From an uncultured Chloroflexus sp. (GTDB taxonomy: Bacteria; Chloroflexota; Chloroflexia; Chloroflexales; Chloroflexaceae), in the NCBI RefSeq assembly GCF_937129525.1, contig NZ_CAKZNK010000082.1, forward strand, positions 1 through 41,712: a DNA stretch of 41,712 nt. The letters run 5' to 3'. The stretch's first letter is position 1. Each line of letters begins with the position of its first letter. Shown piece after piece: positions 34,825-41,660 of the stretch. The notes beneath the pieces were generated by a model that did not search any database, was not told where the DNA came from, and saw only the letters and a program-made list of their open reading frames with translations. The position numbers were made by a program, and so were the translations under genes.

Positions 34825-36612
34825 CCCAACCAGCTCATTGCCGAGCAATCCTAGCAAAATCCGACCATCAGGATGCAGTTCAAACCGCGCTCGCTCAAAC
34901 CACTGCACAACCACCACCGTACCCGGTCGCGTCTCTTCAAGCTGCGGCGGCGAGAGGGGCAACCCAAACAAGGCCAGACTCTCGGCATAACTCTTGCCAG
35001 ATCGACCGTCAAATTCCAGCCCATTACGCTGCCAGTAACTCAAAAACGGCTCGCACAGCGCCTGATTCGTTTCGCTGAAATAGAGACAACCAGGTTGCGG
35101 GCCGGTGCGCTCGAACGTATTCCAATCGCGTCCCTGTCGGCGCAACAGATCATCGCCCATCCGCGAAAGGAGTACGTTGTATGGCGGCGCAAATTCTGGT
35201 CGCCACTCGAAGCGATGCCGCTCAAAGTATTGCACGGTCACGGGGCGACCATCGCTGCCAATCTCAGTAAACTCTTCGCTGATTGGAAAACCAAAGATCG
35301 GCAGGCCGCCATTTCGTTCCCAATAAGCGCGAAAGCCGCCGCCCAGGGTATGACCGGTTTCCGGGAAATACAGGCGACCATCAGCCGGCGGAGCGACCCG
35401 CGCAAAGGGATCGAAGTTAGTCTGCGCAGTCGAATTGGGCGCGCCAAGCGGACAACCGCCGTAGGTCATTGCGGTCTGCGCTGCCGCGAAAACATTCAAG
35501 CGCCCGTAACCGTACTCGTCGTCGTGCCCCGGCGCGCCGCGATCATCGGCAGAAATGGACAGGATACAGCGAATGTCATGACTGCTCAGATCGGGTCGTA
35601 CTGTCATGACCAGCGCGGCAGCGCCAGCCACCAGCGGACTGGCGAAAGATGTGCCGTTAGCGATAGCGTAATTGCTGCCCGGCAAAGTGGTGACAATATC
35701 GACTCCCGGCGCAACCAGATCGAGATACGGTCCAGTATTGGAAAAGCTGGTGACTTCATCGCTATAACCGGTAGCGCCAACTGCCACCGTCTCGGGATAG
35801 GCCGCCGGATAACTCGGCCCATTGCCTTCGGTTCGTTCGTTACCGCTGGCAGCGATGATCAACACGCCGCGTTCCGTCGCATAGCGCACAGCGTCTTGCA
35901 ACGCGGGTGAATTAATCGTGCCGCCCAGACTAAGGTTGATAATGCGCGCGCCGTTATCGGTAGCCCATCGGATAGCGCTGATCACGCTCGAGTCGCGACA
36001 GCGACCGTTGCGGAAGCAGGCTTTCACCGGCAAAATCATGCATCCCCAGCAGATTCCGCTAATACCGATGCCATTATCGCCGGCAGCGGCAATCAGCCCG
36101 GCGACTGCCGTGCCGTGCCCGTTGTCGTCGGTGGTATCGGTGTTGCCTGTAATCGCGTTGAAACCGCTCAGAATTCGCCCACTCAGCTCAGGATGACCGG
36201 CATCGATGCCGGTATCAATCACCGCAATCACAATTGAACCGCCGGTGGTAATATTCCAGGCTTCGTAAGCGCCAATCGTGCCCAGCGCCCATTGTTGTTC
36301 GCGCAGCGTATCATTTGGAGTGTACGCAAGAGTGCGTTCGTAGTCAGGTACCGCGTAGATGACGCCACTCAGACGTTGCGCCGCTCGGCTGAATTGTTCG
36401 GCTGAACTGCCGGCAGGTAAACGCATCAGGTACGTATGGTCGCCAATCAGGCTGATGTGCTGCACTCGCAGCATCTGCGTGAGCGTAGCGAGATGTTGGG
36501 GATCAGTCAATTTGACGATCACATCATTCGTCGTTCTGGCGTAGATCGGAGATGGCGGTATCAGATTGATTGCGAGCGCAACCAGACAGAAGAGTATGAA
36601 ACGGGCAGGCAT
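34819..36612 (-). CDS. Subtilisin-like serine protease (S8) with C-terminal YFPETG repeats
   Basis: A 597-aa secreted protease. Signal peptide about 1-26 (cleavage after IYA); propeptide-like region about 28-95 (VIVKL...YLMRLPAG); catalytic domain about 105-385 with Asp133 (VIDTGIDAGHPEL), His166 (NGHGTAVAGLIAA) and Ser322 (GTSFASPLVAGAA). Two copies of a surface repeat follow at about 414-490 and 510-595: YFPETGHTLGGGFRAYWERNG, FGFPISEEF and VQYFERHRFEWRPE in the first, and a more divergent copy ending VQWFERARFELHPDG. The same repeat occurs in the protein at 38444. GAGGAAG lies about 6 bases before the chosen start. A weak -10 (TACAAT) lies about 40 bases upstream. Confidence 0.85.
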   Translation of the reverse strand: MPARFILFCLVALAINLIPPSPIYARTTNDVIVKLTDPQHLATLTQMLRVQHISLIGDHTYLMRLPAGSSAEQFSRAAQRLSGVIYAVPDYERTLAYTPNDTLREQQWALGTIGAYEAWNITTGGSIVIAVIDTGIDAGHPELSGRILSGFNAITGNTDTTDDNGHGTAVAGLIAAAGDNGIGISGICWGCMILPVKACFRNGRCRDSSVISAIRWATDNGARIINLSLGGTINSPALQDAVRYATERGVLIIAASGNERTEGNGPSYPAAYPETVAVGATGYSDEVTSFSNTGPYLDLVAPGVDIVTTLPGSNYAIANGTSFASPLVAGAAALVMTVRPDLSSHDIRCILSISADDRGAPGHDDEYGYGRLNVFAAAQTAMTYGGCPLGAPNSTAQTNFDPFARVAPPADGRLYFPETGHTLGGGFRAYWERNGGLPIFGFPISEEFTEIGSDGRPVTVQYFERHRFEWRPEFAPPYNVLLSRMGDDLLRRQGRDWNTFERTGPQPGCLYFSETNQALCEPFLSYWQRNGLEFDGRSGKSYAESLALFGLPLSPPQLEETRPGTVVVVQWFERARFELHPDGRILLGLLGNELVGR

Positions 36613-36803
36613 TGGTCTTCCTCGCAAGCGGCTATCACATCTGAGGGTATTGTAGCTGATCACTGGCAGTTGTGTGATGCAAGGCTTTGTTACAATGCAA
36701 TGACCCTGGCGCTCTCTGCGTGGATCGGGTTGGTTTGTCGCGCGCTGCGTCTTTCACAAAGCTGGAATCAACCTTGACTCGCTCCAGAATCGAGATTGTC
36801 TTA
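36613..36803. other. Intergenic region between the protease and the TnpB relic
   Basis: This holds the protease promoter region on the minus strand (TACAAT at 36654-36649, no clear -35). On the plus strand an open frame runs into the TnpB relic from 36687, but its first 39 codons have no family resemblance and no ribosome site. No other gene is seen. Confidence 0.5.
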
Positions 36804-36977
36804 CGCGGAATGTCGCAACCCTGTAGCCGTTGGATAATAGTGTTGTGCGTTCATCAGTGTCCTGTCTACGGTCTTGTAATCAACTGTGATCTCAATGCCG
36901 CGATCAACATGCAGGCTGTGGGCCTGCACAGCGCAGGTTTCGACCCTGGAAGCGGGCCCCGCAAGGATTGGGCATAG
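36804..36977 (+). pseudogene. Decayed C-terminus of a TnpB (IS200/IS605 OrfB) protein
   Basis: Translation gives RGMSQPCSRW...VHQCPVYGLVINCDLNAAINM and a Gly/Pro-rich tail ending at a TAG (36975-36977). TnpB proteins end with a zinc knuckle SQxCSxCG...HxCPxCG followed by (I/V)DRDxNAAxNI, the third RuvC motif. Here the order and spacing of that block are kept, but the second cysteine of each CxxC is lost (Trp and Tyr) and the catalytic-motif Arg is changed (NCDLNAAINM for DRDLNAAINI). The linker between the two cysteine pairs is shortened. The upstream RuvC I and II motifs and the N-terminus are absent. This is a relic, not a functional protein. Confidence 0.75.
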
Positions 36978-36994
36978 TTACTACGCCACTATGC
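36972..36994. repeat. Inverted repeat at the end of the TnpB relic
   Basis: GCATAGT-(9 bases)-ACTATGC, perfect 7-base arms, overlaps the TnpB stop codon and abuts the -10 of the next gene. It could be an old right-end subterminal hairpin of an IS605-type element or an operator for the downstream gene. Sequence alone does not decide between them. Confidence 0.45.
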
Positions 36995-37000
36995 TATAAT
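36992..37000 (+). promoter_or_regulatory. Extended -10 promoter with a very short leader
   Basis: TGC followed by consensus TATAAT (36995-37000). Initiation about 7 bases later would start the transcript within about four bases of the ATG at 37011, giving a leaderless or near-leaderless message. This agrees with the lack of a ribosome-binding site there. Confidence 0.5.
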
Positions 37001-37010
37001 TGAAGTCGTT

Positions 37011-38030
37011 ATGGAACAGCCAAAACCCACAACTTCACTGCGCGCCGGCTTGCGCAAATCGATTCTCACATCACTGGCAATCGGCCTGGCCGTGGTGATC
37101 GTGATCAGCCTCTTCAGCGATTTGCGCGCTGTTGGCAATGACCTTCTCACTTTTGACTGGCGACTATTGCCGCTGATCTTGATCGGCACCGTGATCAACT
37201 ACTGGTTACGCTGGCTAAAGTGGGACTATTACCTGCGCTACTTGCGCCTTGATCGCAATATCAGTCACGCGACCAGCGGCTTGATCTTCACCGCCGGTCT
37301 GGTGATGTCGGTCACGCCGGGCAAGATGGGTGAAGTTCTTAAATCATTTCTCTTGCGCCAGCGTAACGCTACCCCGATTACACGCTCAGCGCCGATTGTG
37401 CTGGCCGAACGGATCACCGACGGCATCGCGATGTTGCTCTTGATGGGTCTGGGGCTGACGCTCTATCCGCCGGCGCGACCGTTCTTCGTTGTGCTGGTCG
37501 TGCTGACCGTTGCCGGGATTGTGATTGCGCAGCGCCGCGATCTGGCCTTTGCGACCATCCGACTCATTGCCCGTCTGCCGCTCGGTACGCGGATTGCGCC
37601 GCGCCTTGAGACAATCTATACCACGACTGCCCAATTGTTACACTGGCGCATCTTGCTGGTTTCGACCCTCATCAGTTTCATCTCGTGGGGTTTCGAATGC
37701 CTCGCCTTCTTTTTTGTGCTGATGGGAGTTGGTAGTGAACCGTCGTGGTTGCTGTTGTTGCAGGCAACCTTCATCTTTGCCGCCAGCACTCTCTTCGGTC
37801 TGGTTTCGTTTTTGCCTGGCGGTTTGGGCGCGTCTGAAGTAAGCAGTGTGGGCCTGTTGCTCGCGCTGGTAGGATTGAGCGCAAGTGCTGCTACCACCGC
37901 GACCATTGTCATTCGTTTTTGCACGCTCTGGTTCGGCGTGCTGCTCGGTGTCATCGCCCTGGCATGGCTTGGCCGGGTTGCTGGTACTCAGGACGATCTG
38001 ACGGCATTGGATACTTCGGAGGTGGTATGA
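37011..38030 (+). CDS. UPF0104 / lysylphosphatidylglycerol-synthase-like flippase-domain protein
   Basis: A 339-aa polytopic protein with about eight hydrophobic segments: IGLAVVIVISLFSDL, LLPLILIGTVINYWLRWLKWDYYLR, ATSGLIFTAGLVMSVTPGKMGEVLKSFLLRQ, ERITDGIAMLLLMGLGL and the C-terminal SFLPGGLGASEVSSVGLLLAL. The SVTPGKMGE and LPGGLGASE motifs mark the family found as the membrane half of MprF and as stand-alone proteins proposed to flip lipids or lipid-linked sugars. It has no synthase domain here. Transcribed from the extended -10 at 36992-37000 with no leader. Its stop overlaps the HIT start (ATGA). Confidence 0.8.
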   Translation: MEQPKPTTSLRAGLRKSILTSLAIGLAVVIVISLFSDLRAVGNDLLTFDWRLLPLILIGTVINYWLRWLKWDYYLRYLRLDRNISHATSGLIFTAGLVMSVTPGKMGEVLKSFLLRQRNATPITRSAPIVLAERITDGIAMLLLMGLGLTLYPPARPFFVVLVVLTVAGIVIAQRRDLAFATIRLIARLPLGTRIAPRLETIYTTTAQLLHWRILLVSTLISFISWGFECLAFFFVLMGVGSEPSWLLLLQATFIFAASTLFGLVSFLPGGLGASEVSSVGLLLALVGLSASAATTATIVIRFCTLWFGVLLGVIALAWLGRVAGTQDDLTALDTSEVV

Positions 38031-38440
38031 CATCGGTCTTTACCCGTATTGTGCGTGGGGAATTGCCTGCGTTTAAGTTGTACGAAGATGACTTGACTCT
38101 GGCATTTCTTGACATCAATCCGGCTGCGCGCGGTCATACGCTCGTCATTGCCAAACCAGAATTGCCCGGTTTGCTCGATCTCCCGCCAGAGCTGGTTGCC
38201 GCCACTGCGCTCACAACCCAACGGGTGGCGCGGGCAATCGTGACGGCGCTCCAGCCCGATGGCTTCAATATCATTCAGAATAATGGCGCGGCTGCCGGTC
38301 AGGTTGTGTTTCACTTCCATATCCATATCATCCCCCGCTGGGAAGGCGATCGATCGGTGAAGTTGTGGCGTCCTGGCTCAGCCACTACCGATGATTTGCG
38401 CGCAGTTGCCGACGAGATAATCGCTCATATCCAGGAGTGA
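38027..38440 (+). CDS. HIT family hydrolase (histidine triad)
   Basis: A 137-aa cytoplasmic protein: VFTRIVRGELP (4-14), LAFLDINPAARGHTLVI (25-41), GFNIIQNNG and the histidine triad HFHIHII (His96, His98, His100), the nucleotide-binding active site. It is of the HinT-type (nucleoside phosphoramidase/Ap4A-like). The start at 38027 overlaps the previous stop and has GGAGG just upstream; a longer frame from 37919 would be an internal overlap with the membrane protein and lacks the family start. Follows and precedes genes of the same transcript with 4-base overlap and a 3-base gap. Confidence 0.85.
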   Translation: MTSVFTRIVRGELPAFKLYEDDLTLAFLDINPAARGHTLVIAKPELPGLLDLPPELVAATALTTQRVARAIVTALQPDGFNIIQNNGAAAGQVVFHFHIHIIPRWEGDRSVKLWRPGSATTDDLRAVADEIIAHIQE

Positions 38441-38443
38441 TCG

Positions 38444-39337
38444 ATGAGCGGTACCGTTTCGCCTCCCTCTGATCGACAACCATCATCCACTGCTGGTGGC
38501 GGTAGGAAGACGGCAACGGCGGCAACCACCCCTTCATCCGGCGTGGAGACGCGACCGCTGCGTCAGCGTCCACTGCGCAATAATCGCCTGCGGTCGGGAA
38601 TGGTAGCATTGCTGGTGTTGCTGCTCCTGATCATCCTCGCCCTTATCATCGGTGGCATCGGTGGTTTTCGCCTGCCGGGTACGGCGCAAACCCGCCTCAC
38701 TCCGCGCGATCTGATCTTGCAGTCGCCCACGATTGCGCCGGGTAATCGGAGTGGGGTGAACTCTCCGTCCAGGGTTGTTGATGTGGCGCCACGCTTTGCC
38801 GCTGCTTATGAACAACTTGGCGGATTGCGCCGATTGGGTTTGCCAATCAGCCCGCTCCTGATCCTCGATGGGCGCGAAGTGCAATGGTTTGAGCGCGCCC
38901 GAGTCGAGTATTGGCCTGAATTGAGCGGCACCCCCTACGAATTTCAAATCGGTCTGGTTGGGGTAGAATATGTAGCCGGACGGACGTTTCTGCGTCCTGA
39001 ACCTTTTGAGTCGCGACCCGATCTGAGGTACTTCCCCGAAACCGGTTTCGCGGTTGGTGGTCGCTTCTTGCGCTACTGGGAAGAGAATGGCGGTTTAACG
39101 TCGTTTGGGTATCCAATCAGCGCCGAGTTTGATGAGGTGCAACCTGATGGTAGAGCTTTTCGCGTGCAGTATTTCGAGCGCGCGCGCTTTGAATGGCATC
39201 CTGAGGCGAGTGACCCCTCCTACGAAGTGCAATTAGGTTTGCTCGGGTCGGCGCTATACTTCGGTGAACCGCGTCCGCAGACGGTGCAGCCGCGCCCAAC
39301 TCCTGTTCCTTCTGTCGCGACAGAAGGTTCGCAATAA
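38444..39337 (+). CDS. Membrane-anchored protein with two YFPETG/QYFERARFE repeats
   Basis: A 297-aa protein with a Ser/Thr/Arg-rich cytoplasmic N-terminus, one membrane segment (about 53-75) and an extracytoplasmic part with two repeat copies. The first is shortened (about 117-178: LGGLRRLGLPIS, VQWFERARVEYWPE), the second complete (about 195-273: RYFPETGFAVGGRFLRYWEE, GGLTSFGYPIS, VQYFERARFEWHPE, VQLGLLG). The complete copy is nearly identical in layout to the protease repeat at 34819-36612. No catalytic motif is visible. AGGAG lies 7 bases before the ATG, with the HIT stop in between. Probably a cell-surface binding or scaffold protein; the function of the repeat is unknown to me. Confidence 0.7.
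   Translation: MSGTVSPPSDRQPSSTAGGGRKTATAATTPSSGVETRPLRQRPLRNNRLRSGMVALLVLLLLIILALIIGGIGGFRLPGTAQTRLTPRDLILQSPTIAPGNRSGVNSPSRVVDVAPRFAAAYEQLGGLRRLGLPISPLLILDGREVQWFERARVEYWPELSGTPYEFQIGLVGVEYVAGRTFLRPEPFESRPDLRYFPETGFAVGGRFLRYWEENGGLTSFGYPISAEFDEVQPDGRAFRVQYFERARFEWHPEASDPSYEVQLGLLGSALYFGEPRPQTVQPRPTPVPSVATEGSQ
39308..39327. terminator. 20-bp perfect palindrome at the 3' end of the repeat-protein gene
   Basis: CCTTCTGTCG and its reverse complement CGACAGAAGG meet without a spacer, ending 10 bases before the stop codon, so the hairpin is partly inside the coding sequence. No T-run follows. It may act as a terminator/RNA-stability hairpin for the 37011-39337 transcript, or be a DNA-binding site. 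Confidence 0.4.
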
Positions 39338-39692
39338 AACTGGCTATGCCAACGTGTGCGCCTGAAACTTCGTTTCGCGCGCAGGGTTTATGGCGGAATG
39401 CGCCAATACCTGCCTCCGGTGTTGGTGGCACAACAAGAGCTGCTGCTGGCTTCACATAGCTGGCAGCATATAATCTGGATCGTTCGCGACGAATACGGCC
39501 CATGATCGCTCTGTTCCCGCCAGAACGTCGGAGGCAACGAGGGATAAACGCACTTTTCTGAGAAACATCTTGCCTGCTTCTGAACCGGTGATGTCCGCGT
39601 CTATCTATACATCATATTAGCCGAGACGGTCTGAGTCCTGTTCGCTGTTGTAATGTTCCGTAAGCGGTAATGTCCAGAACAGTGGAGTGATT
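39338..39692. other. Intergenic region upstream of the 156-aa protein gene
   Basis: The frame of the preceding gene stays open for about 56 codons after its stop (39338-39505). It has an internal ATG at 39398 that would give a 36-aa product (MRQYLPPVLVAQQELLLA...) without a ribosome site. The composition is protein-like, but this is not enough to call a gene; it could be the remnant of a longer coding sequence. Downstream (39506-39692) lies an AT-richer stretch with no consensus promoter. Confidence 0.35.
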
Positions 39693-40163
39693 ATGGCGAC
39701 AGCGCAGGTTGATCTGGCCATGTTGACCACGGCTGTAAGACGGGCCGGAGGTGAGCCTTCCCGGATTGCTCATGTGTTAGAATTATTCCGAGAGCGACTG
39801 ATTGCTGATAGTCAGCCGCCGCCACAAACGCTATACGTTTATCGTACAGCCAGCGTCGGAACGAAAGTCGATGCACCTGTAACGACCTCGGCTACACCAC
39901 CTGTGCGCCCGCGCATCTTGCTTGCCTTCCTCAGCGCTGATACGGCAGTTAGTTTTGCGCAATCCGCCGGTTTGACCCGCGTGCCGCAGTTGCATACCCT
40001 CTCGCTGGCGCGACTGTTAACAGTATTTCTGCAACAACCGGCATTAAGTGCTTTGCGCATCGCATATGAGGATGGTCATATTGTTGACGGTTTGCCAACC
40101 GGATGGCATTTGTCTCGACCTGATGTACTATCATTGTTTGCAATTGATGCAGGCGTTTTCTGA
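39693..40163 (+). CDS. Uncharacterised 156-aa protein upstream of prs
   Basis: No family was recognised with confidence. The protein has an N-terminal helical region (MATAQVDLAMLTTAVRRAGGEPSRIAHVLELF), a Pro/Thr-rich middle (about 40-70) and a C-terminal alpha/beta region with ILLAFLSADTAVSFAQSAGL and RIAYEDGHIVDGLPTGWHLSRPDVLSLFAIDAGVF. The layout is faintly like SseB-type N-terminal domains. GGAG lies about 6 bases before the ATG chosen here; a GTG six bases earlier is also possible. The prs gene follows after 30 bases on the same strand, so they are probably co-transcribed. Confidence 0.55.
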   Translation: MATAQVDLAMLTTAVRRAGGEPSRIAHVLELFRERLIADSQPPPQTLYVYRTASVGTKVDAPVTTSATPPVRPRILLAFLSADTAVSFAQSAGLTRVPQLHTLSLARLLTVFLQQPALSALRIAYEDGHIVDGLPTGWHLSRPDVLSLFAIDAGVF

Positions 40164-40193
40164 ACTGTCTCTCACCGGGTAAGGAGGAACGGA

Positions 40194-41192
40194 ATGGGGA
40201 GCCGCTTCGATGAGATGCGGATTTTTGCCGGTAATGGCAATCCGCTGCTGGCGCGCGCGATCAGCGAGCGCCTTGGCGTGCCACTGGGTGATGTCACTAT
40301 TGTGAAATTCAGCAATGAGAATATTTTTGTCAAACTGAACGAAAGTGTTCGTGAAAAAGATGTCTTCGTAATCCAATCACTGTCGATGCCCAATCTAAGC
40401 GACCGGATCATGGAGCTGCTGATCATGCTCGATGCCTGCAAGCGGGCATCGGCTGGCCGGATTACAGCAGTTATCCCGTACTATGCCTATGGTCGCACTG
40501 ACAAGAAAGACCAGCCGCGTGTGCCGATTACGGCCCGGTTGCTGGCCGATATGATCCAGGTGGCCGGCGCGCATCAGGTGATGACGATTGATCTGCACGC
40601 TGGCCAGATTCAAGGCTTCTTTTCCATCCCCATGGATGAGCTAACTGCGATGAACCTGCTCGTGCGCTATTTTTCCGATAAGGGGTGGAATGACCTGATC
40701 GTGGTCTCGCCTGATGTCGGTTTTGCCAAACGCGCGCGTAATTTTGCCGAGGCGTTGAACGCGCCGCTGGCAATTGCCGAAAAGCGCCGTTTGCAACATT
40801 TTGATCGCAGCGACGGTTCGCTGACCGTGCCTGAAATTTTGAATTTGATCGGTGATGTGCGTGGCAAGCGTTGTGTTATCGTTGATGATGAGATTGCGAC
40901 CGGTAGTTCCATCCTCGAAGTTGTGCAGTTGCTCGAGCGCGAGGGTGCGCGTGAGATCTATGCCTGTTGCGTCCATCCGGTCTTTGCTGGCAATGCTATC
41001 GAACGATTGCGAGCCAGTTCAATCCGCGAGCTGGTGGTGACCGATACCCTCCCCGTTGCCCCCGAACAGCGCTGGCCCGGTTTGACCATCCTCTCTGTAA
41101 GCACGCTGATCGCCGAAGTGATTCAGCGCATTCATAGTGGTGTCAGTGTTGATACCATCTTCCAGCATCGCCGCCATCCGGCTCTTAGTTGA
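40194..41192 (+). CDS. prs: Ribose-phosphate pyrophosphokinase (PRPP synthetase)
   Basis: A 332-aa enzyme that makes PRPP from ribose 5-phosphate and ATP. Visible motifs: FAGNGNPLLARAI (11-23), PYYAYGRTDKKDQP (95-108, ATP binding), TIDLHAGQIQGFF (131-143, metal/substrate), VVSPDVGFAKRARNFA (170-185) and the PRPP loop RCVIVDDEIATGSSI (226-240). The loop reads DDEIATGSS where many bacterial enzymes have DDMIDTAGT, so it is somewhat divergent. AAGGAGG precedes the ATG by 7 bases. A stable hairpin follows 19 bases after the stop (41211-41236). Confidence 0.9.
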   Translation: MGSRFDEMRIFAGNGNPLLARAISERLGVPLGDVTIVKFSNENIFVKLNESVREKDVFVIQSLSMPNLSDRIMELLIMLDACKRASAGRITAVIPYYAYGRTDKKDQPRVPITARLLADMIQVAGAHQVMTIDLHAGQIQGFFSIPMDELTAMNLLVRYFSDKGWNDLIVVSPDVGFAKRARNFAEALNAPLAIAEKRRLQHFDRSDGSLTVPEILNLIGDVRGKRCVIVDDEIATGSSILEVVQLLEREGAREIYACCVHPVFAGNAIERLRASSIRELVVTDTLPVAPEQRWPGLTILSVSTLIAEVIQRIHSGVSVDTIFQHRRHPALS

Positions 41193-41210
41193 GCGTAGCG
41201 CCGACAAGAT

Positions 41211-41236
41211 CAGGGGTGGCGCTCGCGTCGCCCCTG
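41211..41236 (+). terminator. Hairpin downstream of prs
   Basis: CAGGGGTGGCG and CGTCGCCCCTG form an 11-bp stem (two G-U pairs) with a 4-base CTCG loop, 19 bases after the prs stop. It is very GC-rich but lacks a T-run, so termination efficiency is uncertain. Confidence 0.5.
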
Positions 41237-41405
41237 GATGCTGGCAGTGAATCACCTTGCTATGCAATAACACCTGTCTCGCAGTTTTCGTTCCCACATG
41301 CTCCCTGTTGACGAGAATCGGTTTTGTGGCTGCCAATCGCCACCGCTGCGCAGAGACGGCCCGACGGTTGAGGGGCGGGCAGCGGTGATCGGCTGCCTCA
41401 CGAGG

Positions 41406-41440
41406 GATGTAGAGACGTTGCATTGCAACGTCTCTACATC
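41406..41440. repeat. 35-bp near-perfect palindrome, likely dispersed repeat
   Basis: Two 17-base arms (GATGTAGAGACGTTGCA and TGCAACGTCTCTACATC) flank a single central T. The core GTAGAGACGTTGCA...TGCAACGTCTCTAC resembles palindromic repeats I recall from cyanobacterial genomes. The segment after it repeats short pieces (CTCTACATC at 41432 and again at 41446). Confidence 0.7.
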
Positions 41441-41493
41441 GTATCTCTACATCACATCGTATCGCATTGCATCGTGAACAGCCGTTTGTAGAA

Positions 41494-41522
41494 ACGCTAC
41501 CTTCCCCGCGCAAAGGTAGCGT
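41494..41522. terminator. Hairpin with 10-base perfect arms
   Basis: ACGCTACCTT and AAGGTAGCGT flank a 9-base loop (CCCCGCGCA). No T-run is present; it could be a terminator for a gene entering from the right or a DNA-binding site. Confidence 0.4.
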
Positions 41523-41561
41523 CTGTGACATCTGTCCGGCGAATCACCATTTCACCCCTTT

Positions 41562-41660
41562 CCCCTGCCCTGCTGGCGCGCGCCAGCGCTCTCGTTCTTG
41601 CGAGCGGTGCCCGGATGTGCTACGCCCTTCCACCCCTGCCCTGCTGGGGCTGGCCAGCCC
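41562..41660. repeat. 15-base direct repeats with small palindromes
   Basis: CCCCTGCCCTGCTGG occurs at 41562-41576 and 41633-41647. Each copy runs into a palindrome: GCTGGCGC/GCGCCAGC (41572-41587) and GGGCTGG/CCAGCCC (41647-41660). The pairing of the same direct repeat with a different palindrome suggests two degenerate copies of a repeat element. Confidence 0.5.

Noticed and set aside
36687-36803. Open frame upstream of and continuous with the TnpB relic as a real 96-aa gene
   Set aside because: Only the last 58 residues resemble TnpB; the first part has no similarity and there is no ribosome site.
37919-38026. N-terminal extension of the HIT protein
   Set aside because: It overlaps the end of the membrane protein in another frame; the family start and a GGAGG site are at 38027.
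39117-39503. Minus-strand open frame across the end of the repeat-protein gene
   Set aside because: It largely mirrors the coding strand of a well-supported gene and has no motif of its own.
41019-41531. Minus-strand open frame downstream of and overlapping prs
   Set aside because: It crosses the prs terminator and the 35-bp palindrome and antisenses the end of prs; composition is not protein-like.
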